Positions 12,701 to 25,400 of a stretch of DNA of 64,000 bases are shown in pieces. Positions within the stretch are counted from its first letter, which is position 1, and every line of letters starts with the position of its first letter. This DNA is from Prunella strophiata (lineage: Eukaryota; Chordata; Aves; Passeriformes; Prunellidae), in the NCBI GenBank assembly GCA_036583965.1, contig JAZBQD010000027.1:19333001-19397000 (forward strand), read 5' to 3'. Under the pieces are notes generated by a model. It was not told the origin of the DNA and did not search any database. It saw nothing but the letters and a program-made list of their open reading frames with translations. The translations under genes were made by a program, and so were the position numbers.

Positions 12701-15700
12701 CTTAGAGAATAAAAAGCTTCTTACTAGTGCCTAACTCATTAACTGAGGTCTTGCCAAGGCAAGGTTTGTCTATTTGCCAAATGACAATCTTTATCAAGAT
12801 GGATTGTTTCTCATTAACTCAATTTTTCTGAAGCAATAGTTATCCTGTACCTACACTATCCTGAAAGACTGCGTTCCCTTATAAGAAGTAGTGCAGACCT
12901 TCTCAGGAAAAACCTCAGAAAGTTTCAGAAAGACTCTGAGAAAATCTTACAGAAATGGAACTATCAAAGAAGAGATTTCGGAATTGTATCATTCCATTCA
13001 GGTTTCTTGTTCTCTTAACTGAGACATTCATATATAATTTCTCTGGCATAATAGGCTCAAGGTTAAATAGCAGCACATTTAATTAAAATAGTGGCACTTC
13101 TAGTAGCAAGTTCCTAGTCTGCTAGCATTTAAGATAGGCTTAAATGGTTTTAAGAACATCTTTATTATCTTTTTAGTGTGAATGTTTAAGTTAGACAGTA
13201 TTATGAAGTCATTAGAACAGTTGAAAACTTCAAGTGAGAACTGAAGGCTGAAGTGCTCAAGATTACATAACCACACTTTGTGTATAATTTAGTGATAAAT
13301 CATGTGACAAAGTACAGGAGCAAGTCAACCCCAAACTTCCCAAACCATCAGATCTAGCACTACAGCTCTTTTGTTTAAAAAATGGGGTATAGTACTAATA
13401 TAAAAATTACTTCCTTATGTCTCTTCATGAGTGGGGGGAAAAAAAGGGGAAGCAAGATAGTGAGTTTTTAAGTACTATGTGATCCAGTAACAGGCTCTCT
13501 GTAATCAGGCAACTCCAACTCTACATATTCATGAAGTTTTCAGATCAGATACTGCTTCAGTGAAGCAAACTGACACCCCTGTAAAGTCAGCCAAATAAAA
13601 TTCTGTAACAAGGTAACAGAATAAGAGCCCAAAGAAAAGCAATTTAAACAGAAAAAGAGCTGAAAGAAAAGCAGCTTACTTCCAAGCACAATGAAGTATC
13701 CTTGTCTTGTCATTACAATGATGCATCTAAGCAAAATTAAATCAATGAACAATTTTATTAGTGTAATTACTTACACACCTCACAGGTGCTGAGGATTTCA
13801 TGCCTGACCAGACAACTCCTATCCCCCTCCTGAGAACTCTCTGAACAAGTAATTTGATTGAAAAGGATAAGTGGCTGTGGAATTCTGACCACAAGAACCA
13901 CCCAAGGAGGCCATTTCCATGAAGATTCTACAAACCACTGTTCTGAGCTATAATGTTGCAGCATTTCAAAACTCACTTCCAAATATTTACTTTGCTATCA
14001 TGCAACAAATACTTCTAATCACTTTCTCAGAAAGAAGACTGCATTTTTGAGGAAGTGAGGAGACCATCTGATCTGCTGTACTAAAGTTACACTCTACTAC
14101 TACTTGCAGACAAGCCCTGTCAGGCCCCCCACTTTGTGTGCAGCCTGGGAAACACAAGGGACTGATGTCAAGCTTGCTGATGAGCATAAGGGAAGCTATA
14201 GTAAAATTAGCACTTCTCCAAGAACTGAGTCTTGCATTCTAATCCTCAACTTACCTCTAGCCTTCCAAATTCAGAAAGATATTAAAAATATACATAACAT
14301 GGTAACCCTACTGACACTTGCTTTCACTTCCCTGAGACCATAAAATCCTCACTAGATACGAGAAGGAAAAAAAAAAATTAAGATCAGGCATGGGTTTATT
14401 ACCAAATACTGCATACACTGATAGGGATGGGTGCTGCAATACAAATACCAGGGGAAAGTTTAGCAATGATATGTAAAAGGTTATGACACAATTCCTTGGT
14501 ACCACCTGGTAACTGTCACTTATTTTCATATCACATTTTATGAGTACAAAAGGGAGAGTATCTTTATGGTACCAGATACAGGACAACAATTTTAAAGTGG
14601 GCCAAACAGATTAGGAGCTATCAATTCAGAACATACACCAAGAGTTATGTGTTCAAAGTCTTTAGCTGTGCCCTAGAAGATAAAGGAAACCTCCTTCCAT
14701 TACCTGGTAATTATATCTGGTATCAGGTTACTCCTTAATAGGTAGTTAACACTGGGCTAAGGAATATACCTAGAGAATTTCCTTTACATGCTAAAGAAAA
14801 TTACTCTCACCCCCACACCCTCTCAAATTTCTCAGTACTTTTTTTTATTTTTTTTCCAATATGACACTGTCCTTACACAAATACCTCAGTTACAGGCCTT
14901 GGTTAGTACAGGCATCTGTAACTAACAGTACAGAACTGCTCCCCCTCCTACCCACAAGATCAAATTCCATGTAAGACTCCTTCACACTTCCTAAAAGCAC
15001 AATAAGAAATAAAACAGAATACTGAAGTCTGGAAGAGATACAAGTTCCCTTTCTTAAAACAAGTGGAACACTTTCATACCACACAAATTGCTCAGGACCT
15101 TCCCCAACTGAGTTCTGCTTTCAATATTAGGTCAACCCTCCCTTAGGATACTCCAAATGTCCCTTCCAATCAAAATTCCTTAATGGTCATTAAAGAACTT
15201 ACTCCCAACCCAAGCAGCCCATTACAAAAGTCAACTTTCAGAATGAACCATTGGGAACCCCAGCAGAAGACACACAGCTTAAGATAAGAAAACGTCTGGA
15301 AAAAGATACCCTGAAACTACAAGCTGTGCAAAGAAAGTAAGCTAAAAACCAAGGAATACTGGTTTACATCTTCAGAGAAGCAGTTTACCTCTTCGCTGGA
15401 GAAAAGGAGGGAAGAATGGTTGATGCTCACAATTGTGTCAAACCATTTGGAAAGCAAGTTATGCTTAAAATAGGAACATACTTTGTTTCACTTCTGCTGC
15501 AGCAAACCCCCGTGTCAAGCAGGTAGGTTTATATCAACACACAGGAAACAGCTGATATTAATATACAGCCCAAAGCACCAACTTTGAAGCCACAGCACAG
15601 AGTGATTGCTTTATTTGTTTGATGGTTTTTTTGTCCTTAAATAGTACTCATAACTATAATAAGTTTTATTTTTTACCTTCTATGTGAAGTCAGTGTCTTA

Positions 15701-16872
15701 CAAACATGAATCTTTTACTTCACTTTAGAACTTGCTGTTCTAAAGATACAAAAGCCATCAAGAAGTGTTATCTCAAAACCCTCTAATAAAACCAGAGTTA
15801 TAAAAGAAGTTGCAGACGCACTTCAAGAGCACATTTAAACATCGCATTCTTATGAGTCTGTAAACTTCATACTCTCTATACAGGAAAAGACAGGAAATAT
15901 AAAACAAACTACTGTTTATCTATTCGTGCCAAATAAGTCTTCTATTTAAGACACCATTCAAAAAAGTGTGATTACTCCAAATAGACCTCCATGTTTTAAA
16001 CAAATCTTACAAGGCTCAGATATCCTTCTTCGAGCTCAAGCACGATTTAAGCCATTTAACTGGCCTTGCAGTTGTTTTTACGGGTCTTTTTTTTAAGAGT
16101 CACCTTGTTAAACTAGCTTCAGCTAATAAATAAACACATTCAGACTAACTTCATGCTCATATTCTATGCAAGTAACCCAATGGGGCAAAAATATTCTATA
16201 GAATATATAAAAGGGTGTTGGGGAGACTCTCAGGTGATCGCTTTGAATACGCAAACCACAACACTTACTTTTCATAGACCAGTTCCTCATCGGTACAGAA
16301 GTAGTGTGTATTTACGGTACTTTTCGGTTTAGTTCGTAAAGTAGCGAAGTACAAGCGATCTGAAAGACAGATTAGAGGCACAGTGTCGGACAGCGAAGGC
16401 AGCGGGCCGCCGCCTCGGGGCACGCCTGTCACCGCGGGCGGAAGAGGCTCCGCCGCTCCTTTTTCTGCTGCGTGAGCGGCGCCGGGAGCGCCCGGACCGC
16501 TCCGCCCGCGGGCCCTGCCCCCGCCGGGCCCCCGCGCTGCCGGCAGCCCCTCGGCAGCGGCTCCGACCCAGCGAGCGGCGCGCAGCAACAGGTGCCGGCC
16601 CCGCGCCTCGCCCGGAGCGCGGGGAAACAGCGCCGGGTGCCCGCGGCAGCGGGAGCGGGCAGCCCGCGAAACCCGCCGGGCAAAGGGGCCGGGGCCGAGC
16701 CGGGCAGGCAGCAAAGCCGGGGGAAGGCGGTAGAGAAGCCAGCGAGTTTCCTCGCTGTGGGAGGCTCCGGGACCCCGCGGGCAGGGGATGGGGCGGCTCC
16801 CGCCCCGCTCTCACCTTTCACGAACTCCGAGGCTCCCCCCAGCACTTCGGAGGCGGCCGCCGCCGGCTCCAT
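6674..16872 (-). CDS. CDC14A: CDC14A, dual-specificity protein phosphatase, 5' coding part (exons 1-3 of a gene continuing off the left edge)
   Basis: CDC14 phosphatases remove phosphate from CDK-type Ser/Thr-Pro sites; CDC14A is linked to centrosomes, actin and hair-cell/sperm function. Three joined exons give about 75 residues starting [13 protein letters not shown], then [31 protein letters not shown] and DFGPLNLAM, ending CCKLNKKLK. This is nearly identical to the human N-terminal domain, and DRLYFATLR separates it from CDC14B (DRLCFAILY). Exon phases join cleanly (G|AT, AA|T). The catalytic HCxxGxxR exon is not in the window. I looked for the next exon (KKIVHYT...DQRKRANAAF) between 1 and 6600 and did not find it. 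The promoter is a CpG island. Identification is secure; the downstream gene structure cannot be seen here. Confidence 0.95.
6750..16268 (-). other. CDC14A: CDC14A intron 2
   Basis: About 9.5 kb of AT-rich DNA with one CR1 fragment. The short open frames here have no family resemblance I can see. Confidence 0.85.
10195..10405 (-). mobile_element. CR1 LINE fragment in CDC14A intron 2
   Basis: Minus-strand translation gives a degraded end of CR1 reverse transcriptase: [19 protein letters not shown], then [20 protein letters not shown]. This corresponds to the family pattern MKFNKxKCxxLHLGxxNP. It is 5'-truncated and lies in the same direction as the host gene. Confidence 0.8.
16269..16359 (-). 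CDS. CDC14A: CDC14A coding exon 2
   Basis: 91 bases between tttcag|ATCGC and GAAAA|GTAAGT. It encodes (D)[15 protein letters not shown], then [14 protein letters not shown] and two bases of the next Asn codon. Near-identical to human CDC14A. Confidence 0.97.
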
Positions 16873-17860
16873 CTTAAAGAGGGCGCGGAACAGCGAGGCG
16901 CGGGGCGGCTCCGAGCTCATGGCGCTCCGGGGCAGGGCCGGCGGGGCCAGGGCGCGCTCGCAGGGACGCGACCCGCTGCCCGGAGGGGCCGCCCGCCAGG
17001 GCCCACGGTGCTGCGAGCGGGGCGGCCGCAGCCCGCATAGGAGCGGGAGAGGAGCCGAGAAGGAGCCCCGGGACACGACGGGCAAGCGCCCGCAGAGACT
17101 CCAGCTCCACCCCGCCCCCAGCCAGGAGACGCCCCCGGATAAAGCGGCAGCGGGTGGTTACCAGGCGACCGGCGGCGCTCTGGCAACCGCGTTACGGAGC
17201 CTTTGTGTCGCCCGGCCCAGGGCTGACGCTGCGAGTGACCAGCCCCCCGCGCTCCCCCCGCTCCCCGGCCCGGCAGCGCCCCTGCTCCGGCAGGCAGCGG
17301 CCCTAAGCCCGGCACCGCCCCGCCCTCCGCCCCGCCTGTCCGGGCAGCGCCGCCGCGCCCCGCTGCGCTAGGGCTGCTTTTCCCCGCCCGGGGGCGGCCC
17401 GCGGCAGAGCGCCCCACGGGCACCGGGCGGGTGTCGCGTACAGCTCGGAGCGGGGCTCAGCCGGAGCGCTGCCTCAGCGGCGCGGGCGGGCTCCGCACGG
17501 GGGCAGGCGGAGCGGCGAGGGCCGCTTCAGGCGCGGAGGAGCCGGCGGAGCGCCCATTGCGCTACCTGGGACACGCTTTGTTGTGACAGACAGGTCGGTT
17601 GACCAATCAGAGACAGCCCTGCTACGCCCGTAGCCAATGAGCTGGCGGCACCCCGGGGAGCGCCCCGCCCCAGGCCCCCCGCGGCCGGCGCTTCCCGCCC
17701 GGGCGGTGCCGCCGCCCTCGGGCGCGGGGCTGCGGGGCCCGGAGCCGCTGGGAGCGGTGAGAGGAGCGGTGAGAGGAGCCGGGGCCGCCGGGCCCGCGGG
17801 GCTCTCCCAACGCGCTGGTTCGAGCCCTGGGCGCTTTCTTTCCGCCTCTCTTCTTTAGAA
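16380..17860. promoter_or_regulatory. CDC14A: CpG island and promoter of CDC14A
   Basis: About 1.5 kb of dense CpG starting in CDC14A intron 1 and running past the start codon, between AT-rich flanks. Outside the gene it has two CCAAT boxes on the plus strand (about 17603-17607 and 17634-17638), 31 bases apart, a spacing typical of tandem NF-Y sites. It also has a 12-13 base direct duplication at about 17751-17779 (GGAGCGGTGAGA twice). Open reading frames across the island are a by-product of GC content. Confidence 0.85.
16815..16872 (-). CDS. CDC14A: CDC14A coding exon 1
   Basis: ATG at 16872-16870 has a strong context (A at -3, G at +4) and opens [19 protein letters not shown], aligned to human MAAESGELIGACEFMK. 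The donor is AAAG|GTGAGA. An in-frame ATG 48 bases upstream (16920-16918, MSSEPPRASLFRALFK) would add 16 residues. Human has no counterpart, so the inner ATG is preferred. Confidence 0.9.
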
Positions 17861-17869
17861 AGAACTGGT

Positions 17870-20659
17870 AAGTGCCAAACAGGGCAGGCTGTCTGTCTCA
17901 GCTTTACAACTGAAGCAAAGGTTGCAAAGGAGAGGTTCCTTGAGGAAATAAAAAAAGGGGGTTAAAAAGTCACTCTTCCCCCAAACAAACAACAACAACA
18001 AAAAAATCCACTCTTGAAACGCCTTTAAAAGATGTTGTAATACAAAGCCATATGCAGCCCTGAGGTTCACATTTGTATCACCAGCTTTCCCTAACACTAT
18101 AAATAACCTACTGTAACCACCAGTTCATACAATTAATCCTGGTGTGTCTGCTAATGAGGCTAAACATGAGTGTGAAATACTTCTGACTCTTCAGTTTTTA
18201 ATCTGGTGTCATAAGCACTGGATAATCTTTAAAGCTTTACAAATAACGTGAAGGACTACAGAAGACACTGCAGCTGATTTGTATTTGCTTAATTTTTGGA
18301 TTGATTCTACTGCTTTGTACCTATGTTCTTACTTGCTTATTTTCAACTTCTTTGGAAAAGCTTCAAGACTACTGTGCTAAATATGACCCTGTTTGTGCCC
18401 GATTCTGAAACCTGAGAAAACCTAATTTTCAGTAGTAATTACTATTCCATACAAGATGCTTACAAGAATGAGACTGCAGTCTTATGTAGCAGCAAATTAA
18501 ATAAAGGTTGTTGGAGGGTTGTTCCTTTTCATGGAAATCAGTGTTTATCTTTCTTTAGACTGATCTTTACAACTTTCACTTGTGTGTAACTTTTAACAAA
18601 ATCAAGTATTTCACTAATGGTTTTTTATTTACAAGCAATTCTCTGAGGGGTACTATATCCTGTATAAGAGACAGGGTATTAAGGAATATTAATTGCAGAA
18701 TTGCAGGGGTTTTTATGCCCTTTTTTACTCAGACTTTCACTACAGTTCAGTGTAACACATTTCTAAGTCAGTGCTGCACTCTGCTTCAGGGGAGTTTGAA
18801 TGAGTGTACTTGAAAAAGCTTTAGCAACAGAAGGAAAGATGGAGCAGTCTACAGCCTACTACCCAGTATCTAGAATCTGCAGAAATAGTTTGTGTTAAAG
18901 CCTAAGATATGTAAACCCATCCGGCTAGACTGGTGAATCTGGGAGGCAAATATTACTAGATACTGTCAAATTCTTATATACTGCTTATATGTCTTCTGCT
19001 AAGTTAAAAATACAGTTTTGATTGTAGAAAAGTTCTCATTTGTAGCAATTAGCTGCAGCCTTTTTAAGCATCAGAAATAAACTAACGTTTCTTTTCTTCC
19101 CTGTAAAAATAAGTGCAAAACAACCTCTATGTTTTTTCAATTCCAGTAGTGTCATAGCTATCAGTATGATTATTTCATGAATTTGTAAATTGCTAGCTTT
19201 GTAAAGTTCTAGCTTTAAGAATATTTTACACTAGTACAACTTAGTTATTCTAACCAATACTATGTACTCGTTTTAAGATGTGAGATCAAATATCAAGGCT
19301 GCAGTGACATCTTGTGGCATTTTTTTGTAAAGAAGTGATTTTCTTGTGCATTTTAGCACTATATCCTGATTTTTTATCACAGATTTTTAAAATATATATT
19401 TTAGATAGCATGTTTAAAATCCTGTGTTGCATTAACAGTAATTTTAACAGAACAGAATTTTAACAGAATTCAGAGGTGGTGATGATTCTATTTAGACTCC
19501 AAAATATTACCAAATGACAGATCTCTCAAAGAAATAATCCCATTCATATTATTTTGTTTAAAATATAATTTTTTGGTAATGTATTTTCAGTAAGGAATCT
19601 TAAGACTTTTTATAACTACCAAGGGATAAAAAAGTCCACTTTTAAAAAATAAGCAAACAACCCCTTTTGGTTCCAAAGTACAATTAATTATGGCTGGAGC
19701 TTAAGTCTTATCTTTGTATTTTCTTTGCTAGCTAAGACTGAATGATTAAGGCTGTTGGTTATTTTATGCCTTTTCTTCCTTCATAAATAGGCCTCACCTA
19801 AATTAAATGAATGCATGTTCCAACAAGTACACATTTTTTAAAAAAAGAAATCTTGGTGCTGCTCATGAGTATGCAAACTGTGAGCTTACTTTAGACATCT
19901 TAACACTAAAAATTTTGGTCAATAATCTGAAAATAAACACAAGTCTGCTTTCTGTATTTTATTTTACAATGGTGCAAATTAAATTTAACAGTATCATTAA
20001 AAGCTTGTTCTATTAATTTGTTCACTGATACAGAAGAAACCAAAACAACTCATTCCCTCCAACAAAGAGCCCAATACTAAGATTTGGCTGAGTTGGCAGT
20101 TCATTTCACATTTCAGAAATAAGGTAAACAACAACTGTGAGTCTTCACAACTCTAGTTGATACTGCACAGAACAGAAATCATGGAAATTTGCATTTCTGG
20201 AAAGATCATAGACCTGTTTGTACACTACTTAGCACTACAGCACAATAATTAAAAACTACTTTTCACTATTACAACAAAATTAAGCAGACTTTACATTGCC
20301 ATGTTAAGATTCTGCCCTTTAAATCTTACAAAAGTACTAGGAAGACTTCACTGAACAGAAATCAAATCCTTTAATACTGATAGAACAAGGCAAAAGATTC
20401 CTTCATTCCCCCAAAGACTCACACCCTGCTGTAAAGAACTTGTCATATTTTTCACTCTTTGTTCAGCTAACTTATTACAAAAAATGATCGAATTACATAC
20501 CATTTGTGCAGATGCTATTTGTGTACTAGGTATTAGCTGTGACTGGTTGCCCACAGCTACCTTTGAACTGATTCTAAGAATCAATTAAAAGCTGATGCAG
20601 ATGAAACTAAATCTGCTTTGGATGCCAAATCTGATTCTGTGACCCAGGAAAATCATTGT
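17870..20659. other. Intergenic DNA between the CDC14A promoter and EXTL2
   Basis: AT-rich with no recognisable exon on either strand. An (AAC)n-like run lies near 17985-18006. Confidence 0.6.
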
Positions 20660-22003
20660 CTTTTATTCTCTCCTCCATACCACAAAAAATAAAGCCCAAC
20701 CCTTCTGCAACTTCACTGGAAAATGTTTGCCCTGTCTATGTCAATAGAAGCTTTCCAGAATTGCAGAGTCCCAGTCCAACAAAAGCTATTAACAGCAGCT
20801 CTGTTTCTTGCTATAGATGAAGTCAGGGAATTCAGAGACTGATAATAGTCCATCCCTGTCAAATATCAGTGTACCTTAAAATACTTTTTTTCATAATGCT
20901 TTACCCATTTATTGTACATTTTAAGTCTGTTGTCATAGCCACCAAAAACAGAGGAAAAAAGGAACAAAAAATACTCATTGAAAGAGTAGCTAAAAAAACT
21001 AGTAGACCTGTGAAATTACAAAATGTACACTGTAATAAATGTTGAACACCCTGCTCTTTCTAGGAACTGTAAATAAGAATTTTTTTAACTAATTGAGGAT
21101 TGTCCTGGGTGCATGTTTATAACAACATAGATGCAAAATATCAAAAAAAACCCTAAGTACTACAGAGAGTATTAATAAGTAACATTCCATCCTATTATTC
21201 TGGCTGCTTATATAAGTTTCATATTTCATGTATTCATGTTTCTTATATTTCCAGCCTCTAGGTTTTACCTTTCAGCTGCTTGCAGTGTTTCAGCAACTCC
21301 AGGCAAATCAATAATAGAAAAAAAAAAGCCACATCAGAGATCACTTTCCAGTAACTGAGCAGGAGTAGATATTGTAGGCAATGGTTTAAGGAGTATCTGA
21401 GATTAAGATGAGGTACTCTTCTGGCTTTCATAGCAGCTTCAAGAACATCTCAGAACACCGAGTAGCTTATATACAAACTTCAAAAGGGTTTTGTACAGGA
21501 GGCCAGAAGCCTGCCCAGCAGTTCACTGTAGCTCTTCTACAGCTTCACTGGAAACTGGGTAGGAGCAGGTGAAGAGTGGGAAGGCAAGGAGGCATCTCAA
21601 AATATAACTGTCACAAATATGCCTAGACCTCATTTGACTGGATATGTATATTCAAGGGAAAAAAAAAATCCAGATGTTAAGATCTGAAGAGTAGGAGTGC
21701 ATTTTTGTCTGCATGTTTCTGAAGAACTGGCCTAATTAATTAGAGTAGCTTTTCAGGTTTTAAGGAAAGAGGATGATGATTTTATCACAGCTAAGCATGA
21801 CTATATATTCTTTAAGTTTTCTCAAAACTTACCTTTGTGAATTAGGTAGAAAGGAAAGAAAATACATAAAAAGCTTAGTGGAGACAAAATCAGAGGCTAC
21901 AAAGAGGGATGGCCAAGATGCAGTAATTACACCTTCTTCTCTCCTTGAACTCAGTACAATTCACTGAGTATTGGTTAACATTTAACACCTTAAATTCATC
22001 GGC
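20660..22003 (-). other. EXTL2: Probable EXTL2 3'UTR
   Basis: Non-coding, AT-rich. Minus-strand AATAAA hexamers occur at about 20913-20908 and 20665-20660, either of which could end the transcript. Another AATAAA (22015-22010) lies inside the natural C-terminal codons. The true end was not determined. Confidence 0.4.
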
Positions 22004-22496
22004 TTACATTTTATTTTTGTGATTGGCATAATTAGGAAAACCAAACTGAGAAATCATGATATTAGAATATTTTAAGGGCATGCCATCATAAATATTAACG
22101 AGTTTATTTACACAGTAGGATCTCTGTAACAAAGTGCTCTGCTCGGTGCCACATTCCAGAATAGCCACTGTTAGTGTCTTTTTCTAAATTTCTTATGTCA
22201 ACAGGCTTCACAAACACTCCTGAAGGCTTTCCAGTATGCTTGGCTACCAGAAAATTCATGGCAATATCATCACAGTTTTGAGTTTCATCTATTAAGGCGT
22301 AAACTGCTTCTGGCTGCTGTTGAAAGTCTTCTAAATACCCACTATGAAAAAATGCTGCACCGATAAGCACCATCGAGTACTGATCTCCATTGCCAAAGCC
22401 AGGGTTCTGCAGCTCAAAGCTGCCATAACTGTACACGCCTGAAGGAGTAGAAATGTGCTTTCTAGGAACAAATCCCACTATGTGCTCTGGAAATTG
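22004..22496 (-). CDS. EXTL2: EXTL2 last coding exon, carrying the +1 frameshift
   Basis: The acceptor tttcag|CAATTTCCAG opens QFPEHIVGFVPRKHI. The frame is open to 22104, but family similarity ends at MWHRAEH (human MWHRAEHALQRSYC). The plus strand reads aacaaag at 22128-22134; removing one base restores E-H-F/L-L-Q-R-S-Y-C-V-N-K-L and the natural stop TAA at 22006-22004. Apart from that one base the 3' segment has no stop and keeps human-like sequence. Confidence 0.93.
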
Positions 22497-25400
22497 CTGA
22501 AAGAAAAAAAGAAATTCAGCATATATTTCACAGGGTGGGGTTCACTTAAGTGCGTTCATAAGAGAAATTAATGCGTTTTTTAAATGAAAGGAGGACAACA
22601 TTATTGCCAGGAAAGAATTAAATTGCTGGCATATGGTCCTTTGATCTGCATAAATGTTGCAATTAAATGCAGTTTCACAAAACTGATAGTCTGCCTCATT
22701 CCACATCACATAGTGCCAACAAAACATCTACCCACAACTGGCAGCTGTGTACTTGGCACTGAAAATAACTTTACAGACAACTTCTCGTGTTTTGCAAAGC
22801 AAAACACACAGATTAGTACACATTTAAATAAATTCAGCAGTTAGCAACTTCATGGTTTTGTAAAGTAAGGGTTAAAATTTTAAAGTTACAGATACTACTA
22901 AAGAACAAATTTTAGAAATTTTGCAATTTCTACTATTCAACACCTTCAAACTTACTAAAATCTAACTTTAAAGCTAGAAAACCAATGGTAAAACAGTATG
23001 ACATAGTATTGCTCTAACTAAAACTACTCATCTCAAGTGCAACTCACAAATACTGCCTGCCAAGATGCAAAACATTACCTGCCAAACGGAAAAGGCAAAA
23101 GCAAGGTCATGAGCACTGACTAGTGTGTCATCATCCATCATTAAAACAGCTGAAGGGAAGAAAATAAGAGAAAAACTTTTAATTGATCAAAAGATTAAGT
23201 ACATGAGCAAGGTATGCAGAACAATATTTGACAAATTAAATATAAAATTTATACAACTATTAAGCTGAATTGCAATTCCTTGAAAGTAGATTGATGAAAC
23301 ATAATTAGGTTTCAAAGCTAAAGCAAGGTTACAGCTTTGTGATAACTGGAAGCAAATCTAAGTTTTAGCTTATTTTCCAGGCTGTTACAAAACTCAGCAA
23401 CCTTTGATCATCTGTAGTACAGCTGGAGAAATATGTGTTAGAAAACTTGGGAGTGTTTGGCAAAGCAACTTAAAATTCTACTAGTCTTGTGTAAAGACAC
23501 AACTAGAATAGAGTTAGATACTTTTCTTTAGCATATACACTACTGTAAGCAAGTTAAATTGCCAGGCAAGCATCCAGTATTATTAACTACAGAAGGAAGA
23601 CTCTTTGCCTTAAGTTTTAGACAAAAGACTACCAGGAACTGGAAAGGGAAGGACATTCTTAGATCTGAACTGCAGATACATTAAAACTTTTAAAGTTTAC
23701 AGTTAGCACAGATCTTACTACAGTAAGTAAAACACTTGGGAAGGTGAAGTTTCCAGTGTCCTCCTAGAAATCGTGTTTGGACTAGTAGGCATGATAGGAA
23801 GGGGGCAATAAATACAATTACCTTTACTAATCATGAGTAAGGTCAGGTCTGTAATGCAACATATGGGGTTTTTTTCCACTTGAAACAAACAGGATTTATT
23901 GTTGTACACGTCCTAGAAAGAGCTTAGGAAGAATATTTAGATGAATACCCAGGAGACTGGGGAAAGTACTCTTAAATAAAAGGATGTGTAATTTGAGATA
24001 GAAAGCCAGACAGCTGGGGAGGGAAGTTTGTTGGAAGAGCAGAACGTGCTTGAGAACTTAGTCTTAAGAGGAATGGACTAAAACAAGTCTTTACCAGATT
24101 ATTTAAGTCCAGATTAGTGCAGACACTCAACAAATACATGCATTTTGAATTTCAGTTTATGCTACAGAAGGAAGAGAAGCTGAACTAACTATGTCTGCCT
24201 CACAAAGGAAATGGAGAACTGTTGCAGAAGACCTTGAAATGCATTTGACATTCCTCTTTTCTTTCCTTTACTCTTCACTGACAGCCTGGTGGTGGTGTGC
24301 ACCTGATATCATAATACAGGGTTCCTCTAAGCTACCCACACTCTATGAAGTGGTCCAAAAGATCCACTGATTTATTACATAGTATAACTCAACAATCTCT
24401 CTTTTAGCATTCTGATTTCAAGCATGAAAATAATATTAGTAATAGTGATCTGAGCTGCTGATTACCTTTTGTTTCCAGGTCAGGGAAATTCTGCAGTCTG
24501 TTTCTCATACGATTTACAGTTTGAACTTTAAAGACAACAGGGACAGGATGAGGCCCCAAGGAATTCCACATTTCCTCTGGTGTCTTCTCACCAATGTTGT
24601 TCCACACAACAATTACTTTATGTAGGTGGGGGATTGCTTGATAATGATTTAAAAGCTTTAGCAATAAGTCAGTTCTATTGTATGTCTGCATAATAAGAGT
24701 GAATGAATCCAAGGCAGACTGACTCTGGGTTTTTGGTTCCCTTCTTGAGTTGGGCAGTTTGTCATCTTTGATAGTGGGAAGCAAAGCTGTTAAAGCCCCT
24801 GCCACAAGAAGCAAGACAATGATCACCACAGAGGTGAAGCGCAGCAGGCGGATTCCCATAACTCTTCCTGGAAGCTTACAGAAGTGAAAACACCTTTAAA
24901 ACAAGTAACAGGAAAGGAAGTCATTAAACACATGTACAGTTTTCTCTCTTGATCAAAACTCCCGAAATATTAAGTACATTTTCATTTAAGTAAGTAAATG
25001 AGGACTTTAGCACTTTGGCAAATTACTTTCAGCTATCAAGACAGGTGTTTCTGGTACCCAGTTTCTGTGTTTACTTGCTTTTCACTCTTTTTGGTTAACT
25101 TTGGATTTCACTGTTTTGTGAAAATAAATGTAGAGTAGTTCTTTAGAGTGTTCATTGTTTCCTGTTTTCTTAGTACTACATTTTTGATTGAACATTTACA
25201 TACCTCACCAAGTCTATCCAGCTGAAAGTAGAAAGCAAATTTGTACAGAGATTCAGTGTTTTCAGCATTGCAGGAGCTCTACCTTAACTGGGAAGCAAAA
25301 AGGAGAGAAGGTACCTTCTCAAAAGCTCTGTCAGGAAGGAGGAAATAAAATACTCTTTTTCTGTTGCTCAGGCATCACACAAAAGGAACAATTTTTAGAA

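Noticed and set aside
16472..17371. 299-codon plus-strand open frame in the CDC14A CpG island (and 161-218-codon frames on the minus strand)
   Set aside because: Stop codons are rare in GC-rich DNA. The frame is low-complexity Pro/Ala/Arg/Gly with no family resemblance and overlaps the CDC14A promoter and exon 1.
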